A stretch of DNA of 64,000 bases from HGM04593 sp045646965 (GCA_045646965.1 JAZRLR010000012.1:1-64000); one strand, 5' to 3'; counted from the first letter of the stretch, positions 1 to 7,579 are shown. Numbers and translations are program-made. Notes: generated by a model from the sequence alone, not told the origin.

Positions 1-101
1 AACAGGAACTAAAGAGGTATATCCATTACTACAACAATGACAGAATTAAACTGAGACTAAAAGGAAAGAGTCCGGTGCAATACCGAACTCTTTACCAATA
101 A
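1..101 (+). CDS. IS3-family transposase, C-terminal fragment (cut by window edge)
   Basis: Reading frame 3 is open from the window edge to a TAA at 99-101 and gives 32 residues that include RYIHYYNNDRIKLRLKGKSP followed by VQYRTLYQ. This matches the extreme C-terminus of the rve-type (DDE) transposase OrfB of IS3/IS150-like elements, where a YNN-R-K-L-K-G-SPV-YR pattern is typical. Only the tail is present, so the catalytic DDE residues lie outside the window and activity cannot be judged. The frame is intact to its stop, and the terminal repeat follows 16 bases later, as in a complete element end. Confidence 0.85.
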   Translation, partial: QELKRYIHYYNNDRIKLRLKGKSPVQYRTLYQ

Positions 102-116
102 ATTTATCTATTAATC

Positions 117-141
117 AGTCCAACTTTTTGGGGTCAGATCA
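117..141. mobile_element. Right terminal inverted repeat of an IS3-family element
   Basis: GTCCAACTTTTTGGGGTCAG followed by ATCA lies just after the transposase stop. Its complement starts TGATCTGACCCCAAAAAGTT, the usual form of IS3/IS150-group ends, which begin with TG and carry a CCCAAAAAGTTGGAC core. The element therefore probably ends at about position 141. A 3-4 bp target duplication would start at 142, but the left end is outside the window and it cannot be checked. Confidence 0.8.
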
Positions 142-173
142 GAACTCGTCCTTTTTTTTTTGTTTTCTTGTGA

Positions 174-1253
174 TTATTTGCTCAAGGCTTCTTCTACCGC
201 TTTTTTGATGTCGGCTCCGCGCAGGTTGCGCTTGAGGATGGTGCCGTCGGGGCCGATGAGCATAATTTGCGGAATTTCCTGTATGCCGTAAAGCTCGGTG
301 GCGTTTACGTCACGGGGTACAAATATCTGTGAGTAGTTCATACCCTCGTTCTGTATTGACTCTTTGAATTTCTGCTCCTGGTCCCACACGTTCACGCCGA
401 GCACCTCGAACTTGTCGCCGCCGTAGAGCTTGTTTACCTCGAGAAGATTGGGGATTTCGCCACGGCAGGGGCCGCACCAGCTTGCCCAGAAGTCTACAAG
501 TACATATTTGCCCTTGCCTACATAGTCGGACAATGCAACCTCGTTGCCGTCCTTGCCCTTGCCCTTGAAGTCTACATAGGGCTTGCCCACGCTCGTGGCC
601 TCTTTGTAGCCGAGGCTTGTGCGCAGCGACTCAAGTGATTTTATGTTCTTTGCATATTTCACTGCTGCGATGGCAGAGTCGAGCTCCGCTGTGGTGCTGT
701 AGATGTTTCCTGCTACATTGGCAAGCATATATGCGCCGTAGATGTTGTCTTTGTTGGCGGCGATGTTTTTCTTGTAGAAATCCTCAAGCTCCACCTGTGC
801 CTGGTTGCTATATTTCATAACCTCCTCCTGGGGTGCGCCCGACTGCAGGAGCTCCTCATAGATTTTTCTTCTCTCGCCCATAAAATCGTTGAGCTCGGCA
901 AAGAAGGCTGTCTTCTTGTCGTTGGCGCCGCCGTTGTCGGTGACGGGCTGTTTCTCTAAATTAGCGCTTGGGGTGAGGTCTACGTTGATGACGCTACCCG
1001 GCTCCACGAACACGATGCAGTGCTTGCGGGCTACCTGTGCGCGCATAATTGCGGGTTCCACGGCATCCTTGGCAAAGGTGAATGCGTTGTTTGTTATCAC
1101 GCAAGAGTCGATGGCCTCGTTGGTGTTATTGTCTATGAGATAGGCTGTCTTGCCTTCGAGTGTCTCATCGGCTATACCGCTGATTGTGTAGCCGTTGTTC
1201 TGGCACGCTGCCATAGAGAGTGCCGCGAGTGCTAAAATTGAAATCTTTTTCAT
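174..1253 (-). CDS. TlpA-like thiol-disulfide oxidoreductase lipoprotein (DUF4369 + thioredoxin fold)
   Basis: 359 residues. A short signal peptide ends in a lipobox with Cys17 (SMAAC), so the protein should be lipid-anchored in the cell envelope. Residues of about 20-120 look like the DUF4369 beta domain common in Bacteroidota, then a helical linker, then a TlpA/AhpC-type thioredoxin fold with the redox motif WCGPC at 259-263. It probably reduces or isomerises disulfides of envelope proteins or c-type cytochromes; the substrate is unknown. A minus-strand promoter lies at 1345-1352. The IS element ends only about 30 bp beyond its stop codon and no terminator hairpin is visible there. Confidence 0.9.
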   Translation of the reverse strand: MKKISILALAALSMAACQNNGYTISGIADETLEGKTAYLIDNNTNEAIDSCVITNNAFTFAKDAVEPAIMRAQVARKHCIVFVEPGSVINVDLTPSANLEKQPVTDNGGANDKKTAFFAELNDFMGERRKIYEELLQSGAPQEEVMKYSNQAQVELEDFYKKNIAANKDNIYGAYMLANVAGNIYSTTAELDSAIAAVKYAKNIKSLESLRTSLGYKEATSVGKPYVDFKGKGKDGNEVALSDYVGKGKYVLVDFWASWCGPCRGEIPNLLEVNKLYGGDKFEVLGVNVWDQEQKFKESIQNEGMNYSQIFVPRDVNATELYGIQEIPQIMLIGPDGTILKRNLRGADIKKAVEEALSK

Positions 1254-1344
1254 ATTGTGATTAGTTGATGATGTTTTGCGTCGCTAAAATATAAAAAATG
1301 TGTGAGGTTTGCCCTGTATGGGTGATTTTTCTGCAGGTTTGGGG

Positions 1345-1352
1345 CAAAGGTA
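1345..1352 (-). promoter_or_regulatory. Bacteroidota -7 promoter element for the TlpA-like gene
   Basis: The minus strand reads TACCTTTG, an exact match to TAnnTTTG, about 92 bp upstream of the start codon. No clear -33 TTTG is seen. Confidence 0.5.
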
Positions 1353-1407
1353 ATGTATTAACGCGATGCGTGGTACGATATTTTGATTTTTTAATATAGT
1401 TTGTGAA

Positions 1408-2220
1408 TTATTCAAATGTGAGGGTTACGTGCCCCAGGTAACGGCCGTTTTTGTTCATCTGCTGCATAATTACCTCTTTGCCTTCGGCGTTTATGAGTTT
1501 TGCCGCCTCTTTGCTGTATGTGTGCGAGTGTCCGCCGAGGATTATGTCTATGCCTTTCGTGGCGGCCGCGAGGCGCTCGTCGTCCCACTCTTCGTTGTAC
1601 ATTTTACTGCCCAGATGTGAAAGGCACACCACGACGTCGCACCCCTGTGCGCGCAGCTTGTCGGCCTCGGCTTGTGCTGCTTTTTCGGGCGAGATGTATA
1701 TCACTCCGTCATAGTATTCCTTTGAGATGAGGCCGACGGGGTTGGGCGACAGACCGAATACTCCTATCTTCGCTCCCTTACGCTCTATGACAACAGAACT
1801 TTTTATGAGCCCGCGGCAGGGGGTGTTGTCGAAATTGTAATTTGCGCACAGCAGGGGAAATTGTGCCGTGCGGGCGAGGTGGGCAAGGTTTACAGGGCCG
1901 AAGTCAAATTCGTGATTGCCTATGGCGGCCGCGTCGTAGCCCATCGCGTTCATAAGCTCAATTTCCACTTCGCCCTTGAAGACGTTGTAATAGAGTGAGC
2001 CTTGCGAGAAGTCGCCGCTGTCGAAGAGCAGAATATTCTCTGCTCCTATGGAGTCTTGCAGCTGCTCTATGAGCAGTGCGCGGTTCAGAACTCCCGCGTT
2101 GCCTCGCTTCTCGGGTTCTATGCAGCTGTGTGTGTCGTTTGTGTGCAGTATGGTTATCTTTTCCTGTGCGCCTGCGGCAATGGTTGCCACAAGGAACAGC
2201 GCTGTGAGAAATCTTTTCAT
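1408..2220 (-). CDS. Metallophosphatase half of a split 5'-nucleotidase
   Basis: 270 residues with a cleavable signal peptide (about 1-18). The calcineurin-like metallophosphatase motifs of the UshA/5'-nucleotidase family are all present: HTNDTH (26-31), DSGD (67-70), GNHE (101-104), CLSHLG (about 199-204) and GGHSH (229-233). These bind the two metal ions. The protein ends where the UshA C-terminal nucleoside-binding domain would begin. That domain is encoded by the gene immediately upstream, 7 bp away. Together they probably dephosphorylate nucleotides or 2',3'-cyclic nucleotides in the periplasm. Alone it could be a nonspecific phosphoesterase. Confidence 0.88.
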   Translation of the reverse strand: MKRFLTALFLVATIAAGAQEKITILHTNDTHSCIEPEKRGNAGVLNRALLIEQLQDSIGAENILLFDSGDFSQGSLYYNVFKGEVEIELMNAMGYDAAAIGNHEFDFGPVNLAHLARTAQFPLLCANYNFDNTPCRGLIKSSVVIERKGAKIGVFGLSPNPVGLISKEYYDGVIYISPEKAAQAEADKLRAQGCDVVVCLSHLGSKMYNEEWDDERLAAATKGIDIILGGHSHTYSKEAAKLINAEGKEVIMQQMNKNGRYLGHVTLTFE

Positions 2221-2227
2221 CGGGGCT

Positions 2228-2986
2228 CTATTTTATGGTTATGCGTCCGTCTGTGGATGCCTCTATGGTCTTTCCGTCGCGGCAGTGCATCTTTATGTAA
2301 TCAATCATAAGGTCGCGTATTGTGATGTCGCTTTTTATGGAGATATCGCTTGCCTTACCGAGTGTGTAGAGCTTGTCGTTTCCCTGTGACAGGTAGTCGG
2401 ACGTGGCGATGCGATACTTTTTTGTGGGTGCAATCTTCTTGCCGTTCACCGTGGCGCTTGTCAGCTTTCTGTCGGCTGTGATTGTGAGTCTGGCGCCTGC
2501 TATGGCCTCGCCGCCCACTGCCGCAATCTCGGCAAAGAGCTGTTGCAGCTGCTCGCCGTCGAGGGTGACAAGGGCGAGGGTGTTCTCAAAGGGAAATACG
2601 CTGTAGATGTCGCCAAAGGTTATGTCGCCCTGCGATATGGTGCTGCGCAGGCCTCCTTTGTTTGTGATGGTGATATCTATCTGTTCGCCGCTTTTCAGGC
2701 GTGCCATATAAAGCAGGGCGTCGGCGGCGAAATTCATCAGCGGGCTCTCGGGGGGATAGGAGGTGAGCTCCACAGTGGAGTGTCCTATGACGGGCGCTTT
2801 TATGCTGTCGATGACGGCGCCGCGTTGTGCGAGAATCTCTCTCACGCGCTCTGCGCCGTTGCTTTTCTCTATTTGTTCAACCTTTATGTTGCCGGCCTCT
2901 ATTGTGGTGAGTCTCTTGCCTGTGTCGTCGCACGCTGCGAGCAGGGCGAGGAGAGCGGCCGGTAATATCATCGTTCTTTTTCTCAT
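2228..2986 (-). CDS. 5'-nucleotidase C-terminal domain lipoprotein (other half of the split enzyme)
   Basis: 252 residues; lipobox Cys19 (LLAAC). The body is the 5_nucleotid_C domain: SPLMNFAADALL (81-92), NKGGLRS (109-115) and GDITFGDIYSVFPFEN (120-135), the segments that bind the nucleoside base in UshA-type enzymes. It has no metal-binding motifs, so it cannot be catalytic alone. It precedes the metallophosphatase gene in one transcription unit, which is the reverse of the domain order in the single-chain enzyme. Its lipid anchor could hold the secreted catalytic partner at the membrane (inference). Confidence 0.88.
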   Translation of the reverse strand: MRKRTMILPAALLALLAACDDTGKRLTTIEAGNIKVEQIEKSNGAERVREILAQRGAVIDSIKAPVIGHSTVELTSYPPESPLMNFAADALLYMARLKSGEQIDITITNKGGLRSTISQGDITFGDIYSVFPFENTLALVTLDGEQLQQLFAEIAAVGGEAIAGARLTITADRKLTSATVNGKKIAPTKKYRIATSDYLSQGNDKLYTLGKASDISIKSDITIRDLMIDYIKMHCRDGKTIEASTDGRITIK

Positions 2987-3026
2987 TTTCTTCTGTTTGT
3001 ATTGAGGGAAATGGCTGTAATAGTTT

Positions 3027-3058
3027 CAAAAGTAGTATAATATGCTTAAATAGGCAAT
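3027..3058 (-). promoter_or_regulatory. Promoter of the split 5'-nucleotidase operon
   Basis: The minus strand has TACTTTTG (3027-3034), matching TAnnTTTG, with ATTG (3055-3058) 20 bp upstream at the -33 position. It lies about 40 bp from the start codon at 2986. Confidence 0.55.
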
Positions 3059-3083
3059 TGTGAGCGAGAAAAAAAGAGGATAA

Positions 3084-3115
3084 TTTGGCAGGCTCGGGAA
3101 TTTGAACTATCTTTG
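3084..3115 (+). promoter_or_regulatory. Promoter of rplS
   Basis: TTTG (3084-3087), 20 bp, TATCTTTG (3108-3115): a full match to the Bacteroidota consensus TTTG-N19-21-TAnnTTTG. Transcription should start near 3122. Confidence 0.75.
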
Positions 3116-3201
3116 CCCCGCTTTCGGCGTAATCGCTGTCAAGGAAGAGTAACTTGATATGTTGCGCTCGAATGATTGAACAATTTAAACAATTCAAACT
3201 A

Positions 3202-3552
3202 ATGGATTTAATTAAAATTGCTAAAGAAGCATTTGCTACTGATGTAAAGCGTGAGCTTAACTTCCACCCCGGTGACACAATCACAGTAGCTTACAAAATC
3301 ATTGAGGGTACAAAAGAGCGTATTCAGCTTTATCGTGGTGTGGTAATCCGCATCTGTGGTCACGGTGACGAGAAACGTTTTACAGTTCGTAAGATGTCAG
3401 GTACCGTAGGTGTTGAGCGTATCTTCCCCTTGAACTCGCCCGCTATCGACAGCATCACTGTCAATAAGCTCGGTCGCGTTCGTCGTGCTAAACTTTACTA
3501 TCTCCGTGCCCTCACAGGTAAGAAGGCTCGTATCAAAGAGATTAAAGCGTAA
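3202..3552 (+). CDS. rplS: 50S ribosomal protein L19
   Basis: 116 residues starting MDLIKIAKEAF, as in other Bacteroidales L19 proteins. The frame is open from 3154, but the extra 16 residues match nothing in the family, so the ATG at 3202 is chosen. L19 sits at the 30S-50S interface. Conserved segments are PGDTITVAYKI, RIQLYRGVVI, FTVRKMSGTVGVERIFPLNS and AKLYYLRALTGKKARIKE. It has its own consensus promoter and a strong terminator, so it appears to be monocistronic here, not in the rpsP-rimM-trmD-rplS order of many bacteria. Confidence 0.97.
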   Translation: MDLIKIAKEAFATDVKRELNFHPGDTITVAYKIIEGTKERIQLYRGVVIRICGHGDEKRFTVRKMSGTVGVERIFPLNSPAIDSITVNKLGRVRRAKLYYLRALTGKKARIKEIKA

Positions 3553-3576
3553 GCATCTTAATGAGAGAATGCAAAT

Positions 3577-3608
3577 AAAAAATGTTGCCCAATTGGGCAA
3601 CATTTTTT
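3577..3608. terminator. Bidirectional terminator between rplS and the DUF2007 gene
   Basis: AAAAATGTTGCCC, loop AATT, GGGCAACATTTTT forms a perfect stem flanked by A- and T-runs. It can stop rplS on the plus strand and the convergent DUF2007 gene on the minus strand. Confidence 0.9.
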
Positions 3609-3615
3609 ATTTTGT

Positions 3616-3873
3616 TCAGTTGTAGGGAGCCGACGAAACGCACTCTTTGTTTATGATACTCTCGGCCATATCCTTGTCTTTTTCGTCAATCATAACCCAC
3701 ACTTCGCCGCCCAGAGTCGCATAGGGCGATGTCACTGCCGACATTGTGTCGTTGCGCAGCATACACGAAATATTATTTGCTTCGAGCAAGCCTTGAAGTA
3801 GCTGCGCCTGCCACAGGTTGCCGCCGAAAATCTTTATCAGTCGGTTCTGATTTCTTTTGCTTGTCATATACAC
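3616..3873 (-). CDS. DUF2007 family small protein
   Basis: 85 residues (83 if the second Met at 3867 is the start). IKIFGGNLWQAQLLQGLLEANNISCMLRND, followed by GGEVWVMIDEKDKDMAESII, has the pattern of DUF2007 (putative prokaryotic signal-transducing protein), a small ferredoxin-like alpha/beta fold. It has no signal peptide or membrane segment, so it should be cytosolic. The function of the family is not established. The minus-strand promoter element lies at 3954-3961. Confidence 0.75.
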   Translation of the reverse strand: MYMTSKRNQNRLIKIFGGNLWQAQLLQGLLEANNISCMLRNDTMSAVTSPYATLGGEVWVMIDEKDKDMAESIINKECVSSAPYN

Positions 3874-3953
3874 CTCCTTTTGTTATTAGAACATTCTTGC
3901 GGCTTTCTTGGTTGTTGTACTTTTCACAACGTATATTAATAATCCTTTCTGCC

Positions 3954-3961
3954 CAAAGGTA
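3954..3961 (-). promoter_or_regulatory. -7 promoter element for the DUF2007 gene
   Basis: TACCTTTG on the minus strand, about 80 bp upstream of the start. It is divergent from the frr promoter at 4036-4043; the 264-bp gap between the two genes holds nothing else recognisable. Confidence 0.5.
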
Positions 3962-4035
3962 GTGGCAAATGGTACAAAAGCGTGCTTGCAATTATTAAAA
4001 AATCTTAAAAACGCCTATTTTCTATTCATATTTAC

Positions 4036-4043
4036 TACCTTTG
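4036..4043 (+). promoter_or_regulatory. -7 promoter element for frr-rsgA
   Basis: TACCTTTG, an exact TAnnTTTG match, about 95 bp upstream of the frr start codon. The -33 element is weak. Confidence 0.5.
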
Positions 4044-4137
4044 AGCTAACGCCCAAAAATAGACTTCGCTCGCCCGTGAATCTTCAGGCAGAAGTGTTTC
4101 GGCCCTTTTTGTAGAACCTATAAAACAGAATATAATT

Positions 4138-4698
4138 ATGTTAGACGTAAAAGCTTGTTTGAGTGAGATTGAGGAGATGATGGAGATGACCATTATGCAC
4201 CTCGAAGAGGAGTATTCACATATCCGCGCGGGAAAGGCCAATGTCCACATCCTCGACTGTGTGCGCGTGAGCTCATACGGCTCTGAAATGCCCCTCAATA
4301 ATGTTGCGACAATAACCACTCCCGACCTTCGTACAATAGCCATCAAACCTTGGGATAAGAGTATGATTGCGCCCATCGAGAAGGCGATTATCGACTCTCC
4401 CGTGGGTATTATGCCTGCAAATAACGGTGAAGTAATTATAATTGCCATTCCTCCCTTGACCGGTGAGCGCCGCAAAGAGCTTGTAAAGCAGTGTGCACAC
4501 GAGCTCGAGACTGCAAAAATCAGTATCCGCAACGCACGCCGCGACGGTATCGACGCAATGAAAAAGTCGGTTAAGGACGGTACTCCCGAAGACGTTGCAA
4601 AGGACGGCGAGGAGAAATTGCAGAAGATACACGACAAATTTATCAAGAAAGCCGAGGAAATTTTCGCGGCCAAAGAGAAGGAGATACTCACCGTGTAA
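4138..4698 (+). CDS. frr: Ribosome recycling factor
   Basis: 186 residues, the normal length of RRF. It is tRNA-shaped with a three-helix bundle and, with EF-G, splits post-termination ribosomes. Family segments are visible: HIRAGKANVHILDCVRV near residues 29-45, ATITTPDLRTIAIKPWDKS, and IIAIPPLTGERRKELVKQ in the middle. The C-terminal helix is Lys/Glu-rich. rsgA starts 9 bp after its stop, so two factors acting on ribosomes or ribosomal subunits are probably co-transcribed. Confidence 0.97.
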   Translation: MLDVKACLSEIEEMMEMTIMHLEEEYSHIRAGKANVHILDCVRVSSYGSEMPLNNVATITTPDLRTIAIKPWDKSMIAPIEKAIIDSPVGIMPANNGEVIIIAIPPLTGERRKELVKQCAHELETAKISIRNARRDGIDAMKKSVKDGTPEDVAKDGEEKLQKIHDKFIKKAEEIFAAKEKEILTV

Positions 4699-4707
4699 TA
4701 GTTGCCG

Positions 4708-5643
4708 ATGGTGCAGGGTATAGTTGTAAAAAGCTCGGGCAGCGTCTATGCTGTCCGCACTGCCGACGGCCAAATCGTCGATTGCAGGGTGAAAGGAAAC
4801 TTCAGGCTCAAGGGGATTAAAAGCACCAATCCCGTGGCTGTGGGCGACTGCGTGCAGTTTGATGTGCGCAGCGACGGCACCGCCTATATCGTGGATATTA
4901 TGGAGCGCAAGAACTATATTGTGCGCAAGGCGTCGAACCTCTCGAAGCAGTCGCATATCCTTGCCGCAAACCTCGACCTCTGTTTTCTTGTGGTTACCAT
5001 AAGCCACCCCGCAACCTCCACCACATTCATCGACCGTTTCCTTGCCTCGGCCGAGGCCTACCGCGTGCCGGTGGTTCTGGTATTTAACAAAACCGACCTC
5101 TACACCCCCGAGGAGAACGACGAGCTGCAATACCTCGAGGCGCTCTACGAGAGCATAGGTTATAGATGCCTTCGCACCAGCGCCTCCACAGGCGAGGGCG
5201 TGGAGCAGTTGCGCGAGGCTATGCGTGGCAAGGTCTCTCTGCTTGCGGGTAACTCGGGTGTGGGTAAGTCGAGCCTGGTGAACGCCGTGGCGCCCCAGCT
5301 GGCGGCCAAGGTGGGCGAGATTTCGAAAATCCACGACACGGGAATGCACACTACCACTTACACCGAGATGTTTGAGTTTATGCCCGACAGTTACATCGTG
5401 GACACTCCCGGTGTGAAGGGCTTCGGCTCATACGCAATGGAAAAGGAGGAGATACCTCACTATTTTGTGGAGTTCTTTGCCCTTTCGACCGACTGCAAAT
5501 ATGGCAACTGCACCCACACACACGAGCCGGGTTGCGCTGTGCTCGCCGCGCTTGAGCGTGGCGAAATTGCCCCATCGCGCTACCAATCCTATTTGAGTAT
5601 GCTCGACGACGAAGACGAGGGTAAATATAGAGTTTCTGAATAA
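4708..5643 (+). CDS. rsgA: Small-subunit ribosome biogenesis GTPase RsgA
   Basis: 311 residues from the ATG at 4708; a TTG at 4702 would add two residues and is less likely. RsgA assists late 30S assembly. It has an N-terminal OB fold (about 1-70), then a circularly permuted GTPase with motif order G4 NKTD (about 127-130), G1 GNSGVGKSS (about 181-189) and G3 DTPG (about 232-235). A C-terminal zinc knuckle follows (CKYGNCTHTHEPGC, about 263-276). All key residues are intact. Confidence 0.96.
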   Translation: MVQGIVVKSSGSVYAVRTADGQIVDCRVKGNFRLKGIKSTNPVAVGDCVQFDVRSDGTAYIVDIMERKNYIVRKASNLSKQSHILAANLDLCFLVVTISHPATSTTFIDRFLASAEAYRVPVVLVFNKTDLYTPEENDELQYLEALYESIGYRCLRTSASTGEGVEQLREAMRGKVSLLAGNSGVGKSSLVNAVAPQLAAKVGEISKIHDTGMHTTTYTEMFEFMPDSYIVDTPGVKGFGSYAMEKEEIPHYFVEFFALSTDCKYGNCTHTHEPGCAVLAALERGEIAPSRYQSYLSMLDDEDEGKYRVSE

Positions 5644-5658
5644 CGGAATTTAATATAC

Positions 5659-5696
5659 AAGCAAGGAGGATTGCAATGCAATCCTCCTTGCTTTGT
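5659..5696. terminator. Terminator after rsgA (shared with the convergent gene)
   Basis: AAGCAAGGAGGATTGCA and its reverse complement meet around one central A, giving a stem of up to 17 bp. TTTGTT follows on the plus strand. The convergent minus-strand gene stops at 5711, so the hairpin can serve both. Confidence 0.8.
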
Positions 5697-5710
5697 TATC
5701 AGGGGCAATG

Positions 5711-6046
5711 TCATTCCTCTTTACATTGTATGGAGAGTGAATAGTAGTAGTTCCACTCGCCAAAATAGTAGCTGCACGAGACTGTCTTCTCGCCCAGGCG
5801 CACCTTGTACGGGCCATCCTTTGTACCTCCCCAACGGTGCGAAACTTCAACGACGGCATAATCCTCGCCAACTTCAATGACATTGACATCGTGGTTCTCC
5901 TCATACCTTCCTTCAAGTTCCAGACTGCCGCATTTCAATGATGATAGCGGAATGTAAAACTCCTGCTTGTCTCCCATTGTTCTCCCGGTCACTTCGTATT
6001 CTTTTGAAGAGCCGTCGATAAATTTGAGCGTAATCTCTTGTGCCAT
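5711..6046 (-). CDS. Hypothetical beta-rich small protein
   Basis: 111 residues starting MAQEITLKFIDGS. I do not recognise the family. There is no signal peptide, membrane segment or metal motif. The sequence alternates hydrophobic and polar residues, suggesting beta strands, with several Trp/Tyr late in the chain (HRWGGTKDG, FGEWNYYYSLSI). It stands alone, with its own -7 element at 6072-6079 and the rsgA terminator at its 3' end, which supports a real expressed gene. Confidence 0.6.
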   Translation of the reverse strand: MAQEITLKFIDGSSKEYEVTGRTMGDKQEFYIPLSSLKCGSLELEGRYEENHDVNVIEVGEDYAVVEVSHRWGGTKDGPYKVRLGEKTVSCSYYFGEWNYYYSLSIQCKEE

Positions 6047-6071
6047 AGTAAGTAATTTTTAGTGTGTACTG

Positions 6072-6079
6072 CAAATATA
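6072..6079 (-). promoter_or_regulatory. -7 promoter element for the hypothetical gene
   Basis: TATATTTG on the minus strand matches TAnnTTTG, 25 bp upstream of the start codon. Confidence 0.45.
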
Positions 6080-6099
6080 TATAAACTGGCGAGATATGT

Positions 6100-6153
6100 G
6101 AAGTTTGCTTCGATATATTTCACTGCGAGTGCAGTATATTCGAGGTTTACCTC
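6100..6153. repeat. Row of three 12-nt mini-hairpins in AT-rich sequence
   Basis: Three 4-bp-stem, 4-nt-loop palindromes follow one another: GAAGTTTGCTTC (6100-6111), CTGCGAGTGCAG (6123-6134) and GAGGTTTACCTC (6142-6153). They are separated by GATATATTTCA and TATATTC and followed by AAATATATC. The stems differ in sequence while the AT spacers are alike. They lie in a 301-bp gap (6047-6347) without a gene. Confidence 0.6.
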
Positions 6154-6213
6154 AAATATATCAAAATTTTGGCAGTTGTAACAATTCCGGTGAAGAATTA
6201 TATAGTGACTGAA

Positions 6214-6254
6214 ACATATAAGACCAAAGCCCACAGGGCTTTGGTCTTATATGT
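6214..6254. terminator. 19-bp perfect hairpin, terminator-like
   Basis: ACATATAAGACCAAAGCCC, loop ACA, and the exact complement. It is 94 bp beyond the asd stop codon on the minus strand, so it may be the asd terminator. No gene runs into it on the plus strand. It lacks a strong T-run on either side, so its role is uncertain. Confidence 0.5.
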
Positions 6255-6347
6255 CTAAATCAAACTTTAATTATTTTCGTTAATGTATGGTCGGGATGAC
6301 ATTGTACTATAGATTGGAAATGTGATCTGGTTGCTATATTGTTCTTT

Positions 6348-7355
6348 TTATTTTTGAGGGTGTGCAATCAGATACTCGGCAATCTGCACGGCATTGAGGG
6401 CGGCGCCTTTCTTAATCTGGTCGCCCACAATCCACATAATAATACCGTTGGGGTTTGTGATGTCCTTGCGGATGCGGCCTGCGTATACGGGGTCGCTGCC
6501 TGCGAGGAAGAGGGGCATAGGATACTCCTTCTTCTCGGGGTTGTCCATAAGGATAAGTCCCTCGCCGTTGGCTACAGCCTCTTTTACCTGCTCCACAGTG
6601 AGGGGTTCCTCGGTCTCAATCCACAGAGTCTGTGAGTGTGAACGCAAGGCGGGAACGCGAACGCACTGTGCGCTCACTTGAATGTCGCTGTGCATAATCT
6701 TGCGTGTCTCGTTGTACATCTTCATCTCCTCTTTGGTGTAACCGTTGTCGGTGAACACGTCAATCTGGGGAATTACGTTGAATGCAAGCTGGTAAGCAAA
6801 CTTCTCCACTGTGGGCTCCTCGCCTGCAAGCACTTGACGGTACTGCTCGTAGAGCTCGGCCATAGCTGCCGCACCTGCGCCGCTCGCTGCCTGGTAGGTA
6901 GATGAGTGCACGCGCTTGATGTGCGAGAGGTTCTCAATGGCTTTCAATGCTACAACCATCTGAATGGTGGTGCAGTTGGGGTTGGCGATGATGCCGCGGG
7001 GGCGGTTGTATGCATCGGTGGGGTTCACCTCGGGAACTACGAGGGGCACATCCTCGTCCATACGGAATGCGCTCGAGTTGTCAATCATCACACAGCCGTG
7101 CTTTGTGATAGTGTCGGCAAACTCCTTTGAAACGCTGCCACCTGCCGAAACAAAAGCATAGTCAATGCCCTTGAAATCGTCGTTGTGCTGAAGCTCTTTC
7201 ACGGTGTAGTCTACACCTTTGAAATTATATACTTTGCCGGCGCTGCGCGCAGAACCGTAAAGCTCAAGTTCGTCAAAAGGGAAATTTCTCTCGTCAAGAA
7301 CGCGCAGGAACTCCTGTCCCACCGCTCCGCTAACGCCTACAATAGCTATTTTCAT
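6348..7355 (-). CDS. asd: Aspartate-semialdehyde dehydrogenase
   Basis: 335 residues. It makes aspartate 4-semialdehyde from 4-aspartyl phosphate with NADPH, the branch point to lysine/diaminopimelate, threonine and methionine. The NADP-binding motif GVSGAVGQ is at 7-14. The catalytic Cys128 lies in NPNCTTIQM, followed by SSTYQAASGAG and RVPALRSHSQTLW, which carries the active-site His. Length and motifs are those of the bacterial family. It appears to be monocistronic, with a -7-like element at 7405-7412. Confidence 0.97.
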   Translation of the reverse strand: MKIAIVGVSGAVGQEFLRVLDERNFPFDELELYGSARSAGKVYNFKGVDYTVKELQHNDDFKGIDYAFVSAGGSVSKEFADTITKHGCVMIDNSSAFRMDEDVPLVVPEVNPTDAYNRPRGIIANPNCTTIQMVVALKAIENLSHIKRVHSSTYQAASGAGAAAMAELYEQYRQVLAGEEPTVEKFAYQLAFNVIPQIDVFTDNGYTKEEMKMYNETRKIMHSDIQVSAQCVRVPALRSHSQTLWIETEEPLTVEQVKEAVANGEGLILMDNPEKKEYPMPLFLAGSDPVYAGRIRKDITNPNGIIMWIVGDQIKKGAALNAVQIAEYLIAHPQK

Positions 7356-7404
7356 ATTTTAATCTGTTTTGTTCTACAACTATATGTTTTTCAAATTTCG
7401 GGCA

Positions 7405-7412
7405 CGAAGATA
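7405..7412 (-). promoter_or_regulatory. -7-like promoter element for asd
   Basis: TATCTTCG on the minus strand, the TAnnTTCG variant that recurs before several genes here, about 50 bp upstream of the start codon. Confidence 0.45.
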
Positions 7413-7579
7413 ATTGTTTTTTATAAGAAATCTAAAATGTAGGTGAATAAATTGCTCTGCGGCGATTAAAATAGTGATATTGACAATGTGTATGCGTGGT
7501 TTTTTGCGGCTTTTCCCTGTGTGGGCTTGCCGTGAGGAATCTTTTTCTTGTGAAATATCTGTGGTTGCGATATTTTTTG

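Noticed and set aside
65..93. Hairpin AAAGAGT-CGGT in the first 100 bases
   Set aside because: It has one mismatch and no T-run and lies inside the transposase reading frame, so it is not called a terminator.
4273..5349. 358-codon open frame on the minus strand
   Set aside because: It lies antisense across frr and rsgA, both unambiguous; the translation is His/Leu-rich and shows no domain.
5989..6234. 81-codon minus-strand frame in the gap before asd
   Set aside because: It runs through the mini-hairpins and the -7 element of the hypothetical gene. No family pattern, so the gap is treated as non-coding.
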